From Arctopsyche grandis (lineage: Eukaryota > Arthropoda > Insecta > Trichoptera > Hydropsychidae): a stretch of 64,000 nucleotides of DNA. The position numbers and the translations under genes are program-made. The number at the start of each line of letters is the position of its first letter. The first letter of the stretch is position 1. The notes under the pieces were generated by a model. That model saw nothing but the letters and a program-made list of their open reading frames with translations, did no database searches and was not told where the DNA came from. Below, piece by piece: positions 30,191 through 41,991 of this stretch. The DNA is taken from assembly GCF_051622035.1 (NCBI RefSeq), contig NC_135357.1, positions 35,881,691-35,945,690 on the forward strand. The letters are read 5' to 3'.

Positions 30191-32732
30191 ATGGTCCGTA
30201 CGCACCAAACCAACGACGATTTTGGGCCAACTTTTAAAACCAGTAGCGTACAAAATATCGAAATAAAAATGAAATAAAAAAATTGAAATTAAATATCAAA
30301 ATTAAGCTAACGAGCGAGATTGAGCTAAAATTAGATCATCGTTGATGTTTTGAATTACAACAATGTTTTGAATTACGACAAAACGCATTACAACCAGAGA
30401 AATATTATAATTACGAGCGAAAAAAACCTTGTTATTGTTTCTTATAAGTCGTCACGATACACTACTGTGTTTCCCCCTTCGGAAATATTTAACCAATGAA
30501 GATTTTGGGCCAACTTTTAAAACCAGTAGCGTACAAAATATCGAAATAAAAAAATTTAAATTAAATATCAAAATTAAGCTAACGAGCGAGATTGAGCTAA
30601 AATTAGATCATCGTTGATGTTTTGAATTACAACAATGTTTTGAATTACGACGATATTTTTTTTATTTTTTATTTATTTATTTAACATATTAGCCACAGTG
30701 ACATTACAGAGATCTCCAACGCGTCGCTGTGGCCGGTCATTCAGTAATAATAACATGATAACAGTAATAATAACTTATAATAATAACAATATTAACACAA
30801 CATCATTAAAATCATAAAATCATAAAAAAAAGAAAAAAAATAGATAAAGTAATAACAATCATTAATATTTATAATAGGCAAAATCAACCACTGGCATTCC
30901 TCAACAACCACTCAACCAGATTAGTATATTTTATATTAAAGAGGTCAATTTCACCAGAAATCCTGTTAAGCAGATATATCGCTCTAGATATAGGAGCCGT
31001 TGACAACATATTTGTGCGAGCCACAGGAGGAACAAACAAATCACGATTTCTCAAGTCCCTGAATTTACTACCGAAGGTGCATTAAACCTAAATTCCTTTA
31101 GAACCTGACGATTGTGTATTATCCCATTCAAGAGCTTAAAAAAGTGTCTTCCCAGTAACATATTCCGACGAGACTCCAATGAGTTGAAACCTAACGCCCC
31201 TAATAGGAATGCACTAGGATATAGCCAAGGATAATAACCACACTGTCTCAAATAAAGATATCTGAGAAACCGTTTTTGGATTCTCTCAATCTTCAATGAA
31301 TGAGTTATATGGGTAGGATTCCATATAATAGAAGAAAATTCTAGAATACTACGTACTAAAGATTCATAAGGAATTTTAAGCACCAACGTACTCTGGAAAG
31401 GTTTGCTAACTCTTAGTAAGAATCCCAGCATTTTATTTCCCAGCACGCAAACAAATATTGTCTATGTGTCGTTTAAATTGAAAATTATTCGAGAACAAGA
31501 CCCCCAAATCACAATATTCATCTACAAACTTTAATTCAACACCACTTAGGCGATATGGATAAATCAAGCGATTTGAAGATCTTGTCACATTGAGAACACA
31601 GCATTTTTGAATGCTAAAAAATAATTTATTATCGACAGACCAACTTGACAGCGCATCTAAGTCCAATTGGAGAAGGGCTGCGTCACTATGAGACTTAACT
31701 GTCTTAAAAAGCTTAAGGTCATCGGCGAATAAAAGATAGTCTGAATACTTAATTATTTTTGAGATGTCATTATTGTAAATTAAAAAGAATCATGCACAGA
31801 GTCGTCAAGCTAGGTTTCCGTTAGTAACAGGATGTCAGCACATTGAATAGCCGAGTTAGAACCTAATTCATCCAGTTTAGATTTAAGGCCTCGTACATTT
31901 TGATAGAAAATGCTTATATTATGCATTACAACCAGAGAAATATTATAATTACGAGCGAAAAAAACCTTGTTATTGTTTCTTATAAGTCGTCACGATACAC
32001 CAATGTGTTTCGCCGTCGATGAAATATTTAACAAAAAAAATGTCGGTGATTTGTCAAAGGGTTTTTTTTTCTTTCGTCGAAATAAAATTAATAATCACAC
32101 ATTATCCGATAAATTTTACCTCTGAGATGGATTTAATTATTTGATTTATTTCGACGAGAGAAACAATTGAAGACATTATCCGATAAAATTTACCTCTGAA
32201 ATGATTTAATTAATTGATTTATTTCGACGAGAGAAACAATTGAAGACAAAAAAATTTCCTTTGATTAAACCGACAACGTCTCGGGTTGAAGAAATCGCTC
32301 GGTCACCCATACTAACACATAATATATGCTCAGTAGCTGCGCATTACGGGGAAGTAAAAATAATAATTCTTTGATTTTTTTTTCGATCTTAGTGCGTATC
32401 TACATAAGTCAAAACATCTTCGACAAACAAAAGTCGAGGATTATCTGTATGTGATTGTTGATGATCTAATTTTAGGTCAATCTCGAAAATTTATTTAAAT
32501 TGGGCATGTTCTGTTTTAACTTTCAATATTTTATTTTAATTTTAATATATTGATTATAATTTTATTTTGATATTTGAATTTAATTTTAATATAATAATAA
32601 TATTTTTAATTTTGATATTTAATTTCAATTTTTAAATTTAATTTTTATTTCGATATTTTGTACGCTACTGGTTTAATCCTGCTGGTTAAATCGTTGGACC
32701 AAATTCGTCGTTGGTTTGGTCCGTACGCAGCA
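30190..32732. mobile_element. Inverted-repeat (foldback-like) region with internal tandem duplication
   Basis: The left end (GGTCCGTACGCACCAAACCA, then ACGACGATTTTGGGCCAAC and CAGTAGCGTACAAAATATCG) is repeated in inverted form at about 32640-32730. Inside, a unit of about 285 bases starting GATTTTGGGCCAACTTTT occurs at about 30218 and again at about 30504; the second copy is interrupted by a LINE fragment and resumes at about 31923. The superfamily is not clear. Confidence 0.6.
30649..31922 (-). pseudogene. CR1-like LINE 3' fragment inserted in the repeat unit
   Basis: On the minus strand two adjoining frames (31666-31433 and 31446-31051) encode the C-terminal part of a LINE ORF2: DLDALSSWSVDNKLFFSIQK, then YCDLGVLFSNNFQFKRHIDN, then IERIQKRFLRYLYLRQC and LLGALGFNSLESRRN. 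Frame changes separate them. The 3' end on the left is A-rich. Comparison with the uninterrupted unit at 30350-30400 shows that it was inserted between ATTACGAC and CATTACAACC. It is 5' truncated and not functional. Confidence 0.8.
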
Positions 32733-32735
32733 TTA

Positions 32736-33462
32736 GGCTGGCCGCGCACTAGGCAGCCAGGCTGCCGCAGCCTGGATGCCGCAGCCAAAATATTGAGCAG
32801 CCAGTTTCGGCAGCCAGAGTCGAAGGCCAGTAGTCACCTTTCCGTCAAGCGTAGAAGAAATAATTCTTTACCTCTTGTTTCGTAAGAAACGCAAAGCAAA
32901 GAGAAGATTTTGGATTCATTCATTCAAACAAACAGCGTTTCCAGAATTGAATGGAGAAAGATGGATTGAGATAGCAAATGGTTTCAATAAAAATGCAAAT
33001 TTTCCCAATTGCATTGGTGCCATCGATGGTAAACATATATGTAAGATTAATAAAACCAAGCTTTCCTCACACTTTGTATTTGTGATTTCCTACCATCTTC
33101 GTCTTTTCACATCTCGATCACTATATTCTTCTGAAGACATATCCCATATTGCCTTACGATTTAATCCGTTAACAGATATCCGTTACAGATAATCCTTGAA
33201 AGGTCACACAGTCTCTGGGATTCTATTCGCTATCCGCGGCGTAAAACTTCTGGCTGCTACGTCAAGTGCGCGGAGACTGAAGGCAGCCACATACTAGCCA
33301 CATACATTCTACCTTGCAGACTCTGGCTGCGTGCAGCCAGCTGGCTGCCGTGCAATCGTACGCGATCTATTGGCTGCCGCAGCCAGGAATTCTTGGCTGC
33401 CTAGTGCGCGGGCTCCAATGAGCCACCGTATGTTAGATTGGCTGCCTAGTGCGCGGCCAGTC
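32736..33462 (+). mobile_element. PIF/Harbinger element, short copy (727 bp)
   Basis: Terminal inverted repeats GGCTGGCCGCGCACTAGGCA (left) and GACTGGCCGCGCACTAGGCA (right, read inward) are flanked by TTA at 32733-32735 and 33463-33465, the target duplication of PIF/Harbinger. Extra copies of the CTGCCTAGTGCGCGG motif lie just inside the right end. It contains part of a transposase and is internally deleted. Confidence 0.9.
32875..33192 (+). pseudogene. Harbinger transposase fragment
   Basis: The frame contains RRFWIHSFKQTAFPELNGER and NFPNCIGAIDGKHI; the latter is the first catalytic aspartate motif of Harbinger (DDE_Tnp_4) transposases. The later catalytic residues are missing. It can move only if supplied with transposase from elsewhere. 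Confidence 0.8.
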
Positions 33463-33565
33463 TTAGTGTCGCTACTTCCACGAAATGAAATGGGTTTCGT
33501 TTCGTAAACAATGCAACGGAAGAGTTAACGAAAGATTTTGATTAACGAAAGTTAATCAAAATCAA

Positions 33566-33706
33566 AAGGAAGTTGGAAGACATTTGATGTTGGTAAAACA
33601 GAAAAGGAGAAATTGTGGACACTGTAAAAATAAAACGTTTTCCGCTTGTGATAACTGTGAAATTCCATTGCATGACAAATGTTTTGTACCGTATCATAAT
33701 AATTAA
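33566..33706 (+). pseudogene. piggyBac-type transposase C-terminal fragment
   Basis: The frame ending at the TAA of 33704-33706 reads KQKRRNCGHCKNKTFSACDN, then CEIPLHDKCFVPYHNN. The C-x2-C ... C-x2-C ... H-x2-C pattern is the cysteine-rich zinc-binding tail of piggyBac transposases. Only this last exon-like piece is recognisable, and no ends were found. Confidence 0.65.
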
Positions 33707-33709
33707 TTA

Positions 33710-34331
33710 TTTTGTCTTCGTGCCTATTTTGTTTTTACGACTTTTGAACCCGAAATCTCGTTTATGACATTTCTTCTTTTAAAAGGGTGCAACCTTTTTT
33801 TTTTGTTGACGATGTGTATGTAACAATATACCTACGTGTGTTGTAACGCAATTTGAAAATATCATTTTATCGAAGAGATGCGTGTTTGTTATTTTTAAAA
33901 TTAATTTTATAAATTTCTTAACAATAACATTACAAATAACCAGTGAGAAAGTATTATAACTGATTATGTGACTCCATTGTGATTTTTGTATTATTTTTTT
34001 TTTATTCTATGTACATATATATTCTTTTCAAAAATGTAAAAGAAAAAATTAAAAAAAAAACATGTTTCATTAGCCCCAAAGGTCGTTCACGACACCACCC
34101 TGAAAAAAATTAAAAATGTTGTAAATTAAATAATTATCCATCCCTATCCTATAAAAAATATGGGACTTGTGTTTTCACGCGAGCTCTGGGTTCAAATGGG
34201 TTAAATTCGAGTCCGTTCTATCGTTTAGCCGTTTCTCCAAATTTTCAAGTACATAATTCATCTGCTATTTGACTTCTTCCTTATTCCTTAATTTTTATTT
34301 CTTCATATAATTTAGTGTGAGGTCAGCTGAA
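33710..34331. other. AT-rich stretch
   Basis: No gene or repeat is recognised; part of it may be the 3' flank of the piggyBac relic. Confidence 0.35.
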
Positions 34332-34905
34332 TGCATATCTAAGTTTCCCATCCGAATTTACGTTATTACTAGAGGTAGGATAGCCAAGGTGCCGCTCATT
34401 GTTCCATTGTTGTAAATCCTTTGTAAAAAAGGTTCGGCAAACCTTTAACAATGCATTTACAACATTTGAACCGGGCTTTAGTTATTACTACTACTCGCCA
34501 CCGGTGTCGCGTCGATAGCTCACACACACACTAACAGACATTTGTTTACGTTTTCACATTTGACATTTGACGTGTGTGCATTGATACCGCGACATATATA
34601 ATCCATTAATGAGTCAGTGTTCACTTTTCTTCGAAGCCGCTGATATAGCTGAACGCATATCTAACATCTACTGCCCCTCCTCTATCATGTCCAACTTTTC
34701 TAAAGAATACAAACATAACCCCGTGGGTTCCACATCAGATGACGGCTTATCCATAAAGCTTTTTGCCGGGATGGATTTCATTGTATGCTGGTCTAACAAA
34801 TTCAAGGTGGATCGTTTCCAAGTCGATAAACATTCCCGTGATTGGGTTCCACTGATTTCAATGCTATTTTCATAGTATAGTGGATGTGGTGGAGGCAGTT
34901 CAACA
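34332..34905 (+). repeat. Unknown duplicated segment, copy 1
   Basis: From GCATATCTAAGTTTCCCATC to TAGTGGATGTGGTGGAGGCA it matches the reverse complement of 46611-47244. It contains a TTTGACATTTGACGTG block followed by an 88-codon open frame (34609-34875) whose main part (FFEAADIAERISNIYCPSSI and onward) is kept with few changes in both copies. No known domain is recognised. A hAT MITE (34370-34480) is inserted in this copy only. Confidence 0.75.
34370..34480. mobile_element. hAT MITE, copy B (111 bp)
   Basis: Starts TAGAGGTAGGATAGCC, ends near CCGGGCTTTA, with a perfect 8-bp duplication GTTATTAC at 34362-34369 and 34481-34488. The sister segment at 47205-47220 has the uninterrupted site (GCTATTACTAGTACTCGCC on the minus strand), which confirms the insertion boundaries. 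Confidence 0.92.
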
Positions 34906-34988
34906 GCATGCTGCATTTTTATATGAAAGAGGTGGAAAAATGACTAGTATGATCAAGGTAATGAATATTATGAAAATGAACATTTTAT

Positions 34989-37900
34989 AAAGCTTCTTCT
35001 TCTTGTTAATGCCTTGTCCGCATCCGGACGTTGGCGACCACCTCGTCGATTATTTGAATATATCCGCATCGGTCTGCAGCGGCTCGGAACAGTCTTCGGC
35101 GCTCATATCGGTCCACATGCGCATGTTTCGAAGCCAAGATAACTTTTTCCTGCCAATCCATTTTTTTCCTTCTATTTTCCCCATGGTTATCAAACGGAGA
35201 AATTCGTATTTTGGACCCCGTATCATGTGTCCGAGGTACTCCATCTTTCTCCGCTTGATGACAGAAACAAGTTCCCTGCCTCTCCCCATCATGCCGAGGA
35301 CAGCTTCGTTTGATATCTTTTTGGTCCACGGAATCTTCAGCATACGCCTATAGACCCACATCTCAAAAGCTTCAATGCGGCTGATCATCTTGGTTTTCAG
35401 AGTCCACGTCTCACATCCGTGTAGTAATACTGTCCAGACGTAGCTCTTCGCGAATCTCAACCGCGTATGAAGATTGAGATGCTTGTTTGTAAGCGCCGCC
35501 TACATTTTTACAAATGCTGTTCTAGCCATCTCGATGCGGATTCTTAGATCTTCATCTGGGTCCATCTCTTCATTCAGCCAGGTACCCAGGTATTTGAATC
35601 TTTTTACTCTTTCTATCACCTCTCCATCCAAGGTTAGATTCCCGGTGTCTGTTTGCATTCTATCTACTATCATAAATTTTGTCTTCTTTAGATTTATGCG
35701 CAGACCTCTTCGATTGCTTTATTGATGTACACGGTCTAGAGATCTTTGCAGGTCTGCTAAATTTTCAGCGGCTAGTGCCGTGTCATCAGCATATCTTATA
35801 TTGGTGATCGTCTCGCCACCCACCTTGATGCCCTCCGCCTCTTGGAGAGCATCGTGGAAGATGGATTCGGTGTAGGTGTTAAAAAGAGTAGGTGATAGGA
35901 TGCATCCTTGCCTGACGCCCCGTTCTATAGGAATCTCATCAGTGAATTGATCATCGACACGTACTACTGCAGTCTGATTCCAATAAATATTTCGTAGCAA
36001 TCTGACATCTCTGTCATCCAGGCCAATATTTTTTAATGTTTCCATCAGGCGAGCGTGTTGGACACGGTCAAAGGCCTTTTCAAAGTCTATAAAGCAGATG
36101 TACACAGGTTTACGGACTTCTCTGCATCTTTGGAGTAGTGTTTTCATACAGAAAAGGGCCTCTCGGGTACCCAAGCCTTGTCTGAACCCAAACTGCCCTC
36201 TGCTAATCGCCTCTTCACACCGTGAGTAAATTCTGCCCTGTATTATCTTTAGTAGGATCTTCAATGTGTGACTCATTAGGCTAATTATTCTGAAGTCGCT
36301 ACACGTCCTCGCGTTACTCTTTTTGGGCAACGGGATAAATATGGATTGTAACCAATCGCTAGGTACTTCGCCTGATAAATATATTTTATTGAAGAGTTTT
36401 GTTAGATCTTCTATGTTATCGTCGTCCAATAACTTGAGAAATTCGGCAGGAATCAGATCCGGTCCAGTAGCTTTCCGACTCTTTGCTAGTTTTATAGCAT
36501 GCTCCACTTCGGATTTCAATATATATGGTCCCGTTTCTGGATCTTCAATATGCCCTCCGGTTTCTCTATTGTCTTTAAAGAGCAATTTTGTGTACTCGGT
36601 CCATTCTGATTTCTTCTCATCCATATTTAAAATGATTTTTCCATTTTTATTCCTAAGGAGTATGAAATCTTTTTTTCTGAATGATCCTGTTGCTTCTTTT
36701 AGTTTTTTATGTACGTTAAATTCGTCGTGTTTTTCTTGTAATTTTTCAATTTCGTTACATTTATTTTCCATCCATTTTTCTTTGATTTCTTTAATTTTCC
36801 TTTGAATTTGGCGGTGAATATTTTTATATTGTGTTGGATTATTATGTTTGTGTTTTCTACGTTCTTCCATTAAATGTATAATTTCATCCGTCATCCAAGG
36901 TTGTTTTTTATTAATTATTTGATTTGTTTCAAGAAACTTTTTCCCAGATTGGGTCATTGCTGATTTTATACCTTCCCACTTTAAGTTTACATTACTATTT
37001 TCTTCAATACATTTTTGTTTAAAATTTTTATTGAGATCTTTTGTAAATTGTTCGTGGATCGTAAGATTTTTAAGCAGCTCTAAATCCAATCTTGGTTTAG
37101 GTTTTGATGCTCTTAAAAACTTTTTCAGTCTTATCTTCAATTTCCCACAAAGTAGATTATGATCGGATGCCACGTCTGCACCAGGGTAGGTTTTCACCGA
37201 TTTTATACTATTTTTAAATCTACTGTTTATCAAAATAAAGTCAATTTGGTTTCGCACAATATTATCAGGACAGTCCATTGGGGATTTCCATGTGTATAAT
37301 CTTCTTTTAGGTAGCTTAAAGAAAGTATTCAAGATAAAATACTGCTCTTCTTGGCAAAACTGAACTAGTCTGTCTCCTCTCTCATTTCTTTCTCCAAGTC
37401 CGAAGCGACCAGTTATACCCATTGTTTCTTCGTCTCCAACTTTGGCGTTGAAATCTCCCATTATAATGTTAACATCATGTTTTTTCGTATATGTCATCAA
37501 TTCTTTGATTTGTTGATAAAATTCTTCAATATCATTTTCTTCTTTATCGAAAGTGGGGGCATACACTTGTATTATGTTAACATTTATAGGTTTTCCTCCT
37601 AATTGTATCATCATGACTCGTTCAGATAACGGAATAAAGTTTCTCACACTTTTACTGATGTCGTCTTCCAGAAGCACAGCAACACCATTCTTATGAGTGC
37701 CGTCAAGCGATCCCGAGTAGTAAGTCGTATATCCATTGCAATGCATCGTTTTTCCTGCTCCAGGCCATCTAGCTTCGCTTATGCCGAGCATCTGTATTTG
37801 TTTTTTTTTCATTTCTATTTGCAGATTTTCAATTTTACCTGCTTGATACATGGTCCTAACGTTCCATGTACCAATTTTTCGTATGTTCACCACTTTGAGT

Positions 37901-38470
37901 CCGGGGATTCTTAGCACCCCTGTCCCATTGAAGGGACGCCGGAGACTCGGGGCCGTGGTTTTAGGTTTTCTCTTCATGGTGGTTATACTAGGGATATGAG
38001 AGCACAGTAGTTTTCCCCAAACTTTCTGCTCCGCAGAATTCAAACCGATTGGGTGGCTGCCACGTCGCTTTGAATCTTCCATCTTTTGCCGTTTTAGTAT
38101 ATTGCATATATTTCCGCCGTGGATGGTACTGACAGAGCTGCTGCCCACTGCCAGGGAATTTTTTATGGAGTTTCCTTCTCTATGAAAGATGTTACGGTAC
38201 CTTTCAAAACCGGGTTGTGCTTTTGTTAAGCGGCGGCAGTTACTCGCCGCTGACCTGAGACCGTCATAGTGTTGTGTGACATTTTATAGAATGAAACTTA
38301 CCACGGATTCACTCATCACCAATCTTATCTCAGCGCTCCTTGTCCAGGACCACCATGTCGCCATGGCAGTGGACTACAAGAGTCGTTCCCCTATTTGCAA
38401 CTTGGGGACCTGAGCGGTTGCATGGAGCTCTGCTCTGAGCTTAGTAATTACTCCGTGCGGACGGACGTGT
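34989..38470 (-). mobile_element. RTE-like LINE, nearly full length
   Basis: A non-LTR element on the minus strand: a 5' region from about 38470, one long ORF from 38148, a 3' UTR of only about 60 bases and a terminal AAGAAGAAG microsatellite tail near 34990, the compact 3' end typical of the RTE clade. The 5' boundary is approximate. Confidence 0.8.
35050..38148 (-). pseudogene. RTE-like ORF2: endonuclease and reverse transcriptase, two in-frame stops
   Basis: A single frame of 1033 codons encodes an APE endonuclease (IGTWNVRTMYQ near residue 93, then ISEARWPGAG and ASDHNLL) and a reverse transcriptase (GVRQGCILSPTLFNTY, YADD near residue 786), followed by the RTE C-terminal region (LHGCETWTLK, then AFEMWVYRRMLKIPWTKK and EYLGHMIRG). 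It is open except for stop codons at 35719-35721 and 35500-35502; both lie in the same frame, with no frameshift. The 809-residue first part includes the catalytic residues but lacks the C-terminal region. A young copy that is probably dead. Confidence 0.88.
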
Positions 38471-38718
38471 GTTTCCATTTATGATATATTTACATATATT
38501 GACAGTTTATTCACAATCATAATATTTATGAAATTAGTACCAAACAATAACGTTAACGTTGAGTACAAGTATCCAATATATTAAATTATCAACATTAAAT
38601 AAAATTCACACTCAATATTAAATAATCAATTATGAAATAATTCAACATTGAAATATAAACCATTCAACACTCAATATTAAATATGAAATAATTCAACGTT
38701 AAATATTATCAATACTAT

Positions 38719-38832
38719 TGAAGAGTATTCAGAGGTAAGTGGAGTCAGGTCGAGGTACAAGAAAACACGCAGGCAGGTTCCAAGTCTTTATTGCTGCTCG
38801 TCCGGTGGAGGTCAGGATCCGAATGCCCCCGA
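38719..38832 (-). repeat. Solo LTR related to gypsy element 1, left piece
   Basis: Matches the first 110 or so bases of the 297-bp LTR at 10259 with several differences, then is interrupted by the Jockey-like LINE. The other piece is 43027-43201. No internal gypsy sequence is attached, so this is a solo LTR left by recombination, older than the whole element. Confidence 0.88.
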
Positions 38833-39137
38833 GTAGTAGTGGGTAATATTTTATAGATAGTTCCATGGAGTTTACTCCATGCCTATCGATCTAGCGAATT
38901 ATCTGGGATCCGATTCGCGGTGATGTTGTGGTGCGGGCTGGCGGCTGCTCGCATTGCTGATTTGGATGGCTAGAACACTAAGCATAGGTTAGTGCATTAA
39001 CTATGGGATACTGTTACGGTTAGTATGGTTAGTTTTATATTTAGAGGCTATAGTATTATGTTAGTGGTTTGGTTAACTTAACTTATGGTTACTGTTGTCA
39101 TAATATATATTTACAGATTAATTCTATCTATCCTAGT

Positions 39138-41831
39138 TTAGCCTATACCCATCTTCAAGATGTCGATGGGCCTTTGATTGATCGTGAGTTTGGTCTCACC
39201 GAGGGAATTTATAAGAGGGTTGTCTATCTTGCCGAGAGACTTGAAGTAGTTCACGGCAAGTTTGTGTACGTGTTTGTCAAGGTGGTCAATGTTTAGGTCA
39301 TTGTGAATTATAGTGTTTCTTGTGTACCAGTCGTAGTTGCCCGCGGCACGCAAGAATTTGTTTTGAACTGTCTGTAGTTTGAGTATGGATGTATTGGAGA
39401 TGGTAGTGTGAGCCCACACGGGGCTCGCGTACGTGATTTGTGGGCGGATGATAGATTTATACAGCAAGCACTTGTTTTTAAGCGAGAGCTTGCTGTTGGG
39501 TTTGCATAGTGGGTAAAGCTTTGACGCAACTGCCCTAGCTCTGCGCACCGCGTTAGTGATGTGGGGTCTCCAGGTTAATTTGCGGTCGATTATTACCCCC
39601 AGGTAGCGGGTAGACGTGGTCCAGTTGACTGGTTGGTCGTTTATAATGACTGGCTTGGCTGGTTTGCACCGTTTTTTGCGTCTGGAGAAGAATATTGCCT
39701 GACTTTTATCCGGGTTGATTTTCATCAGCCATTTATCGTACCACGCTACCAGTTGGTCCGAGTACTTCTGGAGGGCGAGTGAGACTCCCTTGGGGCCGAC
39801 GGAGCTCGCTAAGATGGCCGTGTCATCGGCGTACTGTGCGATGTTTGTGTACCTATGTGTAGGAGTGGGTATGTCGTGTGTGTAAAGGTTAAATAGCGTG
39901 GGGCCGAGGATGGAGCCTTGGGGTACGCCAGCGGAGATGCCTCGCTGAGTTGAAATGCGGTCCTTGAGTTTGACCTGAAATCTCCTTTCTCTTAGGAAGG
40001 ATGCGATGGATCGTATTGAGTGGGGGGTGATGTTGGCAGCAATCATTTTGTAAAGGAGGCCAGAGTGCCAGACTTTATCGAAAGCTTTGGAAATGTCTAG
40101 GAAGATTGCTCCAGTAGACATGTTGTGGTCGAAGCCGTCTATAACGGTTTCAACAACTCTGTGAATCTGGTGAACGGCAGAATGTTGGGGTCTAAAACCA
40201 AATTGTGTTTTGGGAAGAAGGTCAATTTTTGCGATTTCGCTGTTGAGATTTGAGATTAGGATCCGTTCCAGGATCTTACTCAGTGAGGATAGCAAGCTGA
40301 TTGGTCGGTAACTTGTTGCGAGGGAGGGGTTCGAGTAGGGTTTTCTGATGAGAATGACATTAGCGAGTTTCCATTGACTCGGAAAATAGCAGATTCTGTT
40401 GGTGGCATTTAGTATAGCTGTGAGTGCAGCGATGGCTTTTTGAGGGAGTTCTTTTAGAGCTTTGTTGGAGATTCCGTCAGGGCCAGGGGCCTTTTTGGCG
40501 GCGATGCTTTTGATAATATTTTGGACTTCAAGCGGCGAAGTGGCGACAATGGGTACTGGGGCTGGGTTTTCGAGGTAGCTATTGACGGAGCTTTCAACCA
40601 TTTGGCAAAAGTCGCTTTGCAGATTAGAGTTTGAGAGCGAGAATTGGTCCTGGAGACTGTCAGCTAGGGCTTCCGCTTTATCGGCGGTGGAGTAGACAAA
40701 ATTATCTCCAACTTTGATCCTGTCGATCCTATTGCCGTTGCTTCTGAAGATTTTTGACAGTTTCCAGAAACCGTTATGTCCGTCTTCTAGCGCTCTGAGT
40801 TTGGTATCCCAGTTGTCGTTTCGTAGTTGCCATAAGGCGTTTTTAACGTCTTGTTGAAGTCTGTTCATTCGCTGTTTGAGGATTGGGTCCTTGTTTCTTT
40901 GGAATGCCTTCCTAGCTCTATTCTTAAGGCGAATAAGATCGCGAATGTCGGGTGGTAAAGCTTGCGGGTGCAGGGGAGAGTGGGGAGTGGTGGTGGTGCT
41001 GGCTTCTAGGGCTGACTGTATTTCGTCAGTGAGTACGTTAATAGCCGAGTCTATCTCTTGGGTGGTGTGAATCGAGTGGGGGTAAGTGACGGTGTGATGA
41101 AGGAGAGTTGAGAATTTCTCCCAAGATATGGTACTTCGGAGGATGGGGTTTATAGTTACAGGGGTGTTGGTGAGTTCTAGTATGACCGGGTGATGGTCGG
41201 AAGAGAGATCATTTACTACAGTCAAGGACTGCGCACCTGGAAAATTTTGAGTAAGAACGATGTCTAAGATATCAGGTCTACCTTTGAAGTTAATGGGGAT
41301 TCTTGTGGGTTCATCTGGGGCCGTGACGGAGACTTTTGGGTTTGAGAGTTGGGAATAACTAAGGAGAATTTTCCCATTATTGTTAGTGGCTCGACTGTTC
41401 CATCTGGAATGTTTGGCGTTAAGGTCGCCTGCGGCAATGGTGGCTTTGTTGGTGTTGAATATGTTGTCTAAGTCGGTGGTGAGTAAGTGTTGATTTGGAG
41501 GGTTGTAGACTGCGTGGAGGATGAGTGGGGTGCCGGTGTTGGTCCAAACTTCTACCGACGTCAGTTCTATTCCTGTGGTGATCGGCCGCGGGGCCAAGTT
41601 GTGTTGGATCGTGTGTTTGATGAATATGGCAGTGCCGCCGGCGGCTTTGCCTATTCTGTCGTTTCTGTATGTAGTGTAGTTTGAGAAGTGTAGTCTATTA
41701 CCGGGTTTGAGCCAAGTTTCGTTTACTAGTGCGATATCAATGGAGTGTTGGAGCAGAAATTGCTCGAATTCGACACGCTTGCAGAGTATGCTGCAAGCGT
41801 TCCAGTAAACGATCTTGAGGTAACAAGTCAT
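39138..41831 (-). CDS. LINE ORF2: APE endonuclease and reverse transcriptase
   Basis: An 897-residue protein that would nick target DNA and copy the element RNA at the nick. The endonuclease covers about residues 5-220 (VYWNACSI, VNETWLK, AAGDLNAKHSRWNS, SSDHHPVILEL). The reverse transcriptase follows, with GPDGISNKAL, FLDISKAFDKVWH, SAGVPQGSILGPTLF and the YADD box at about residue 667. The C-terminal region contains KLQTVQNKFLRAA. There is no RNase H domain. The frame is intact. Clade assignment to Jockey is from layout and motifs, not from a tree. Confidence 0.92.
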   Translation of the reverse strand: MTCYLKIVYWNACSILCKRVEFEQFLLQHSIDIALVNETWLKPGNRLHFSNYTTYRNDRIGKAAGGTAIFIKHTIQHNLAPRPITTGIELTSVEVWTNTGTPLILHAVYNPPNQHLLTTDLDNIFNTNKATIAAGDLNAKHSRWNSRATNNNGKILLSYSQLSNPKVSVTAPDEPTRIPINFKGRPDILDIVLTQNFPGAQSLTVVNDLSSDHHPVILELTNTPVTINPILRSTISWEKFSTLLHHTVTYPHSIHTTQEIDSAINVLTDEIQSALEASTTTTPHSPLHPQALPPDIRDLIRLKNRARKAFQRNKDPILKQRMNRLQQDVKNALWQLRNDNWDTKLRALEDGHNGFWKLSKIFRSNGNRIDRIKVGDNFVYSTADKAEALADSLQDQFSLSNSNLQSDFCQMVESSVNSYLENPAPVPIVATSPLEVQNIIKSIAAKKAPGPDGISNKALKELPQKAIAALTAILNATNRICYFPSQWKLANVILIRKPYSNPSLATSYRPISLLSSLSKILERILISNLNSEIAKIDLLPKTQFGFRPQHSAVHQIHRVVETVIDGFDHNMSTGAIFLDISKAFDKVWHSGLLYKMIAANITPHSIRSIASFLRERRFQVKLKDRISTQRGISAGVPQGSILGPTLFNLYTHDIPTPTHRYTNIAQYADDTAILASSVGPKGVSLALQKYSDQLVAWYDKWLMKINPDKSQAIFFSRRKKRCKPAKPVIINDQPVNWTTSTRYLGVIIDRKLTWRPHITNAVRRARAVASKLYPLCKPNSKLSLKNKCLLYKSIIRPQITYASPVWAHTTISNTSILKLQTVQNKFLRAAGNYDWYTRNTIIHNDLNIDHLDKHVHKLAVNYFKSLGKIDNPLINSLGETKLTINQRPIDILKMGIG

Positions 41832-41991
41832 TTTTTCTGTCGGGTGAGCATGATCAGGATGGCATTTATCGACTCAATGGACTGTTCGATTTTGCTCATC
41901 CGATTTGAAAGGTCTTGGTTTTGATTTGGGTTCCAGCTGGTGTTGATGTTGGTTTGTTGGGTGGGTGGGGTTAGGGGAGGAAAATTTGTGT

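Noticed and set aside
34668-34916. 82-codon minus frame in the duplicated segment
   Set aside because: The opposite frame is as open and is the one better kept in the sister copy; neither is proven coding.
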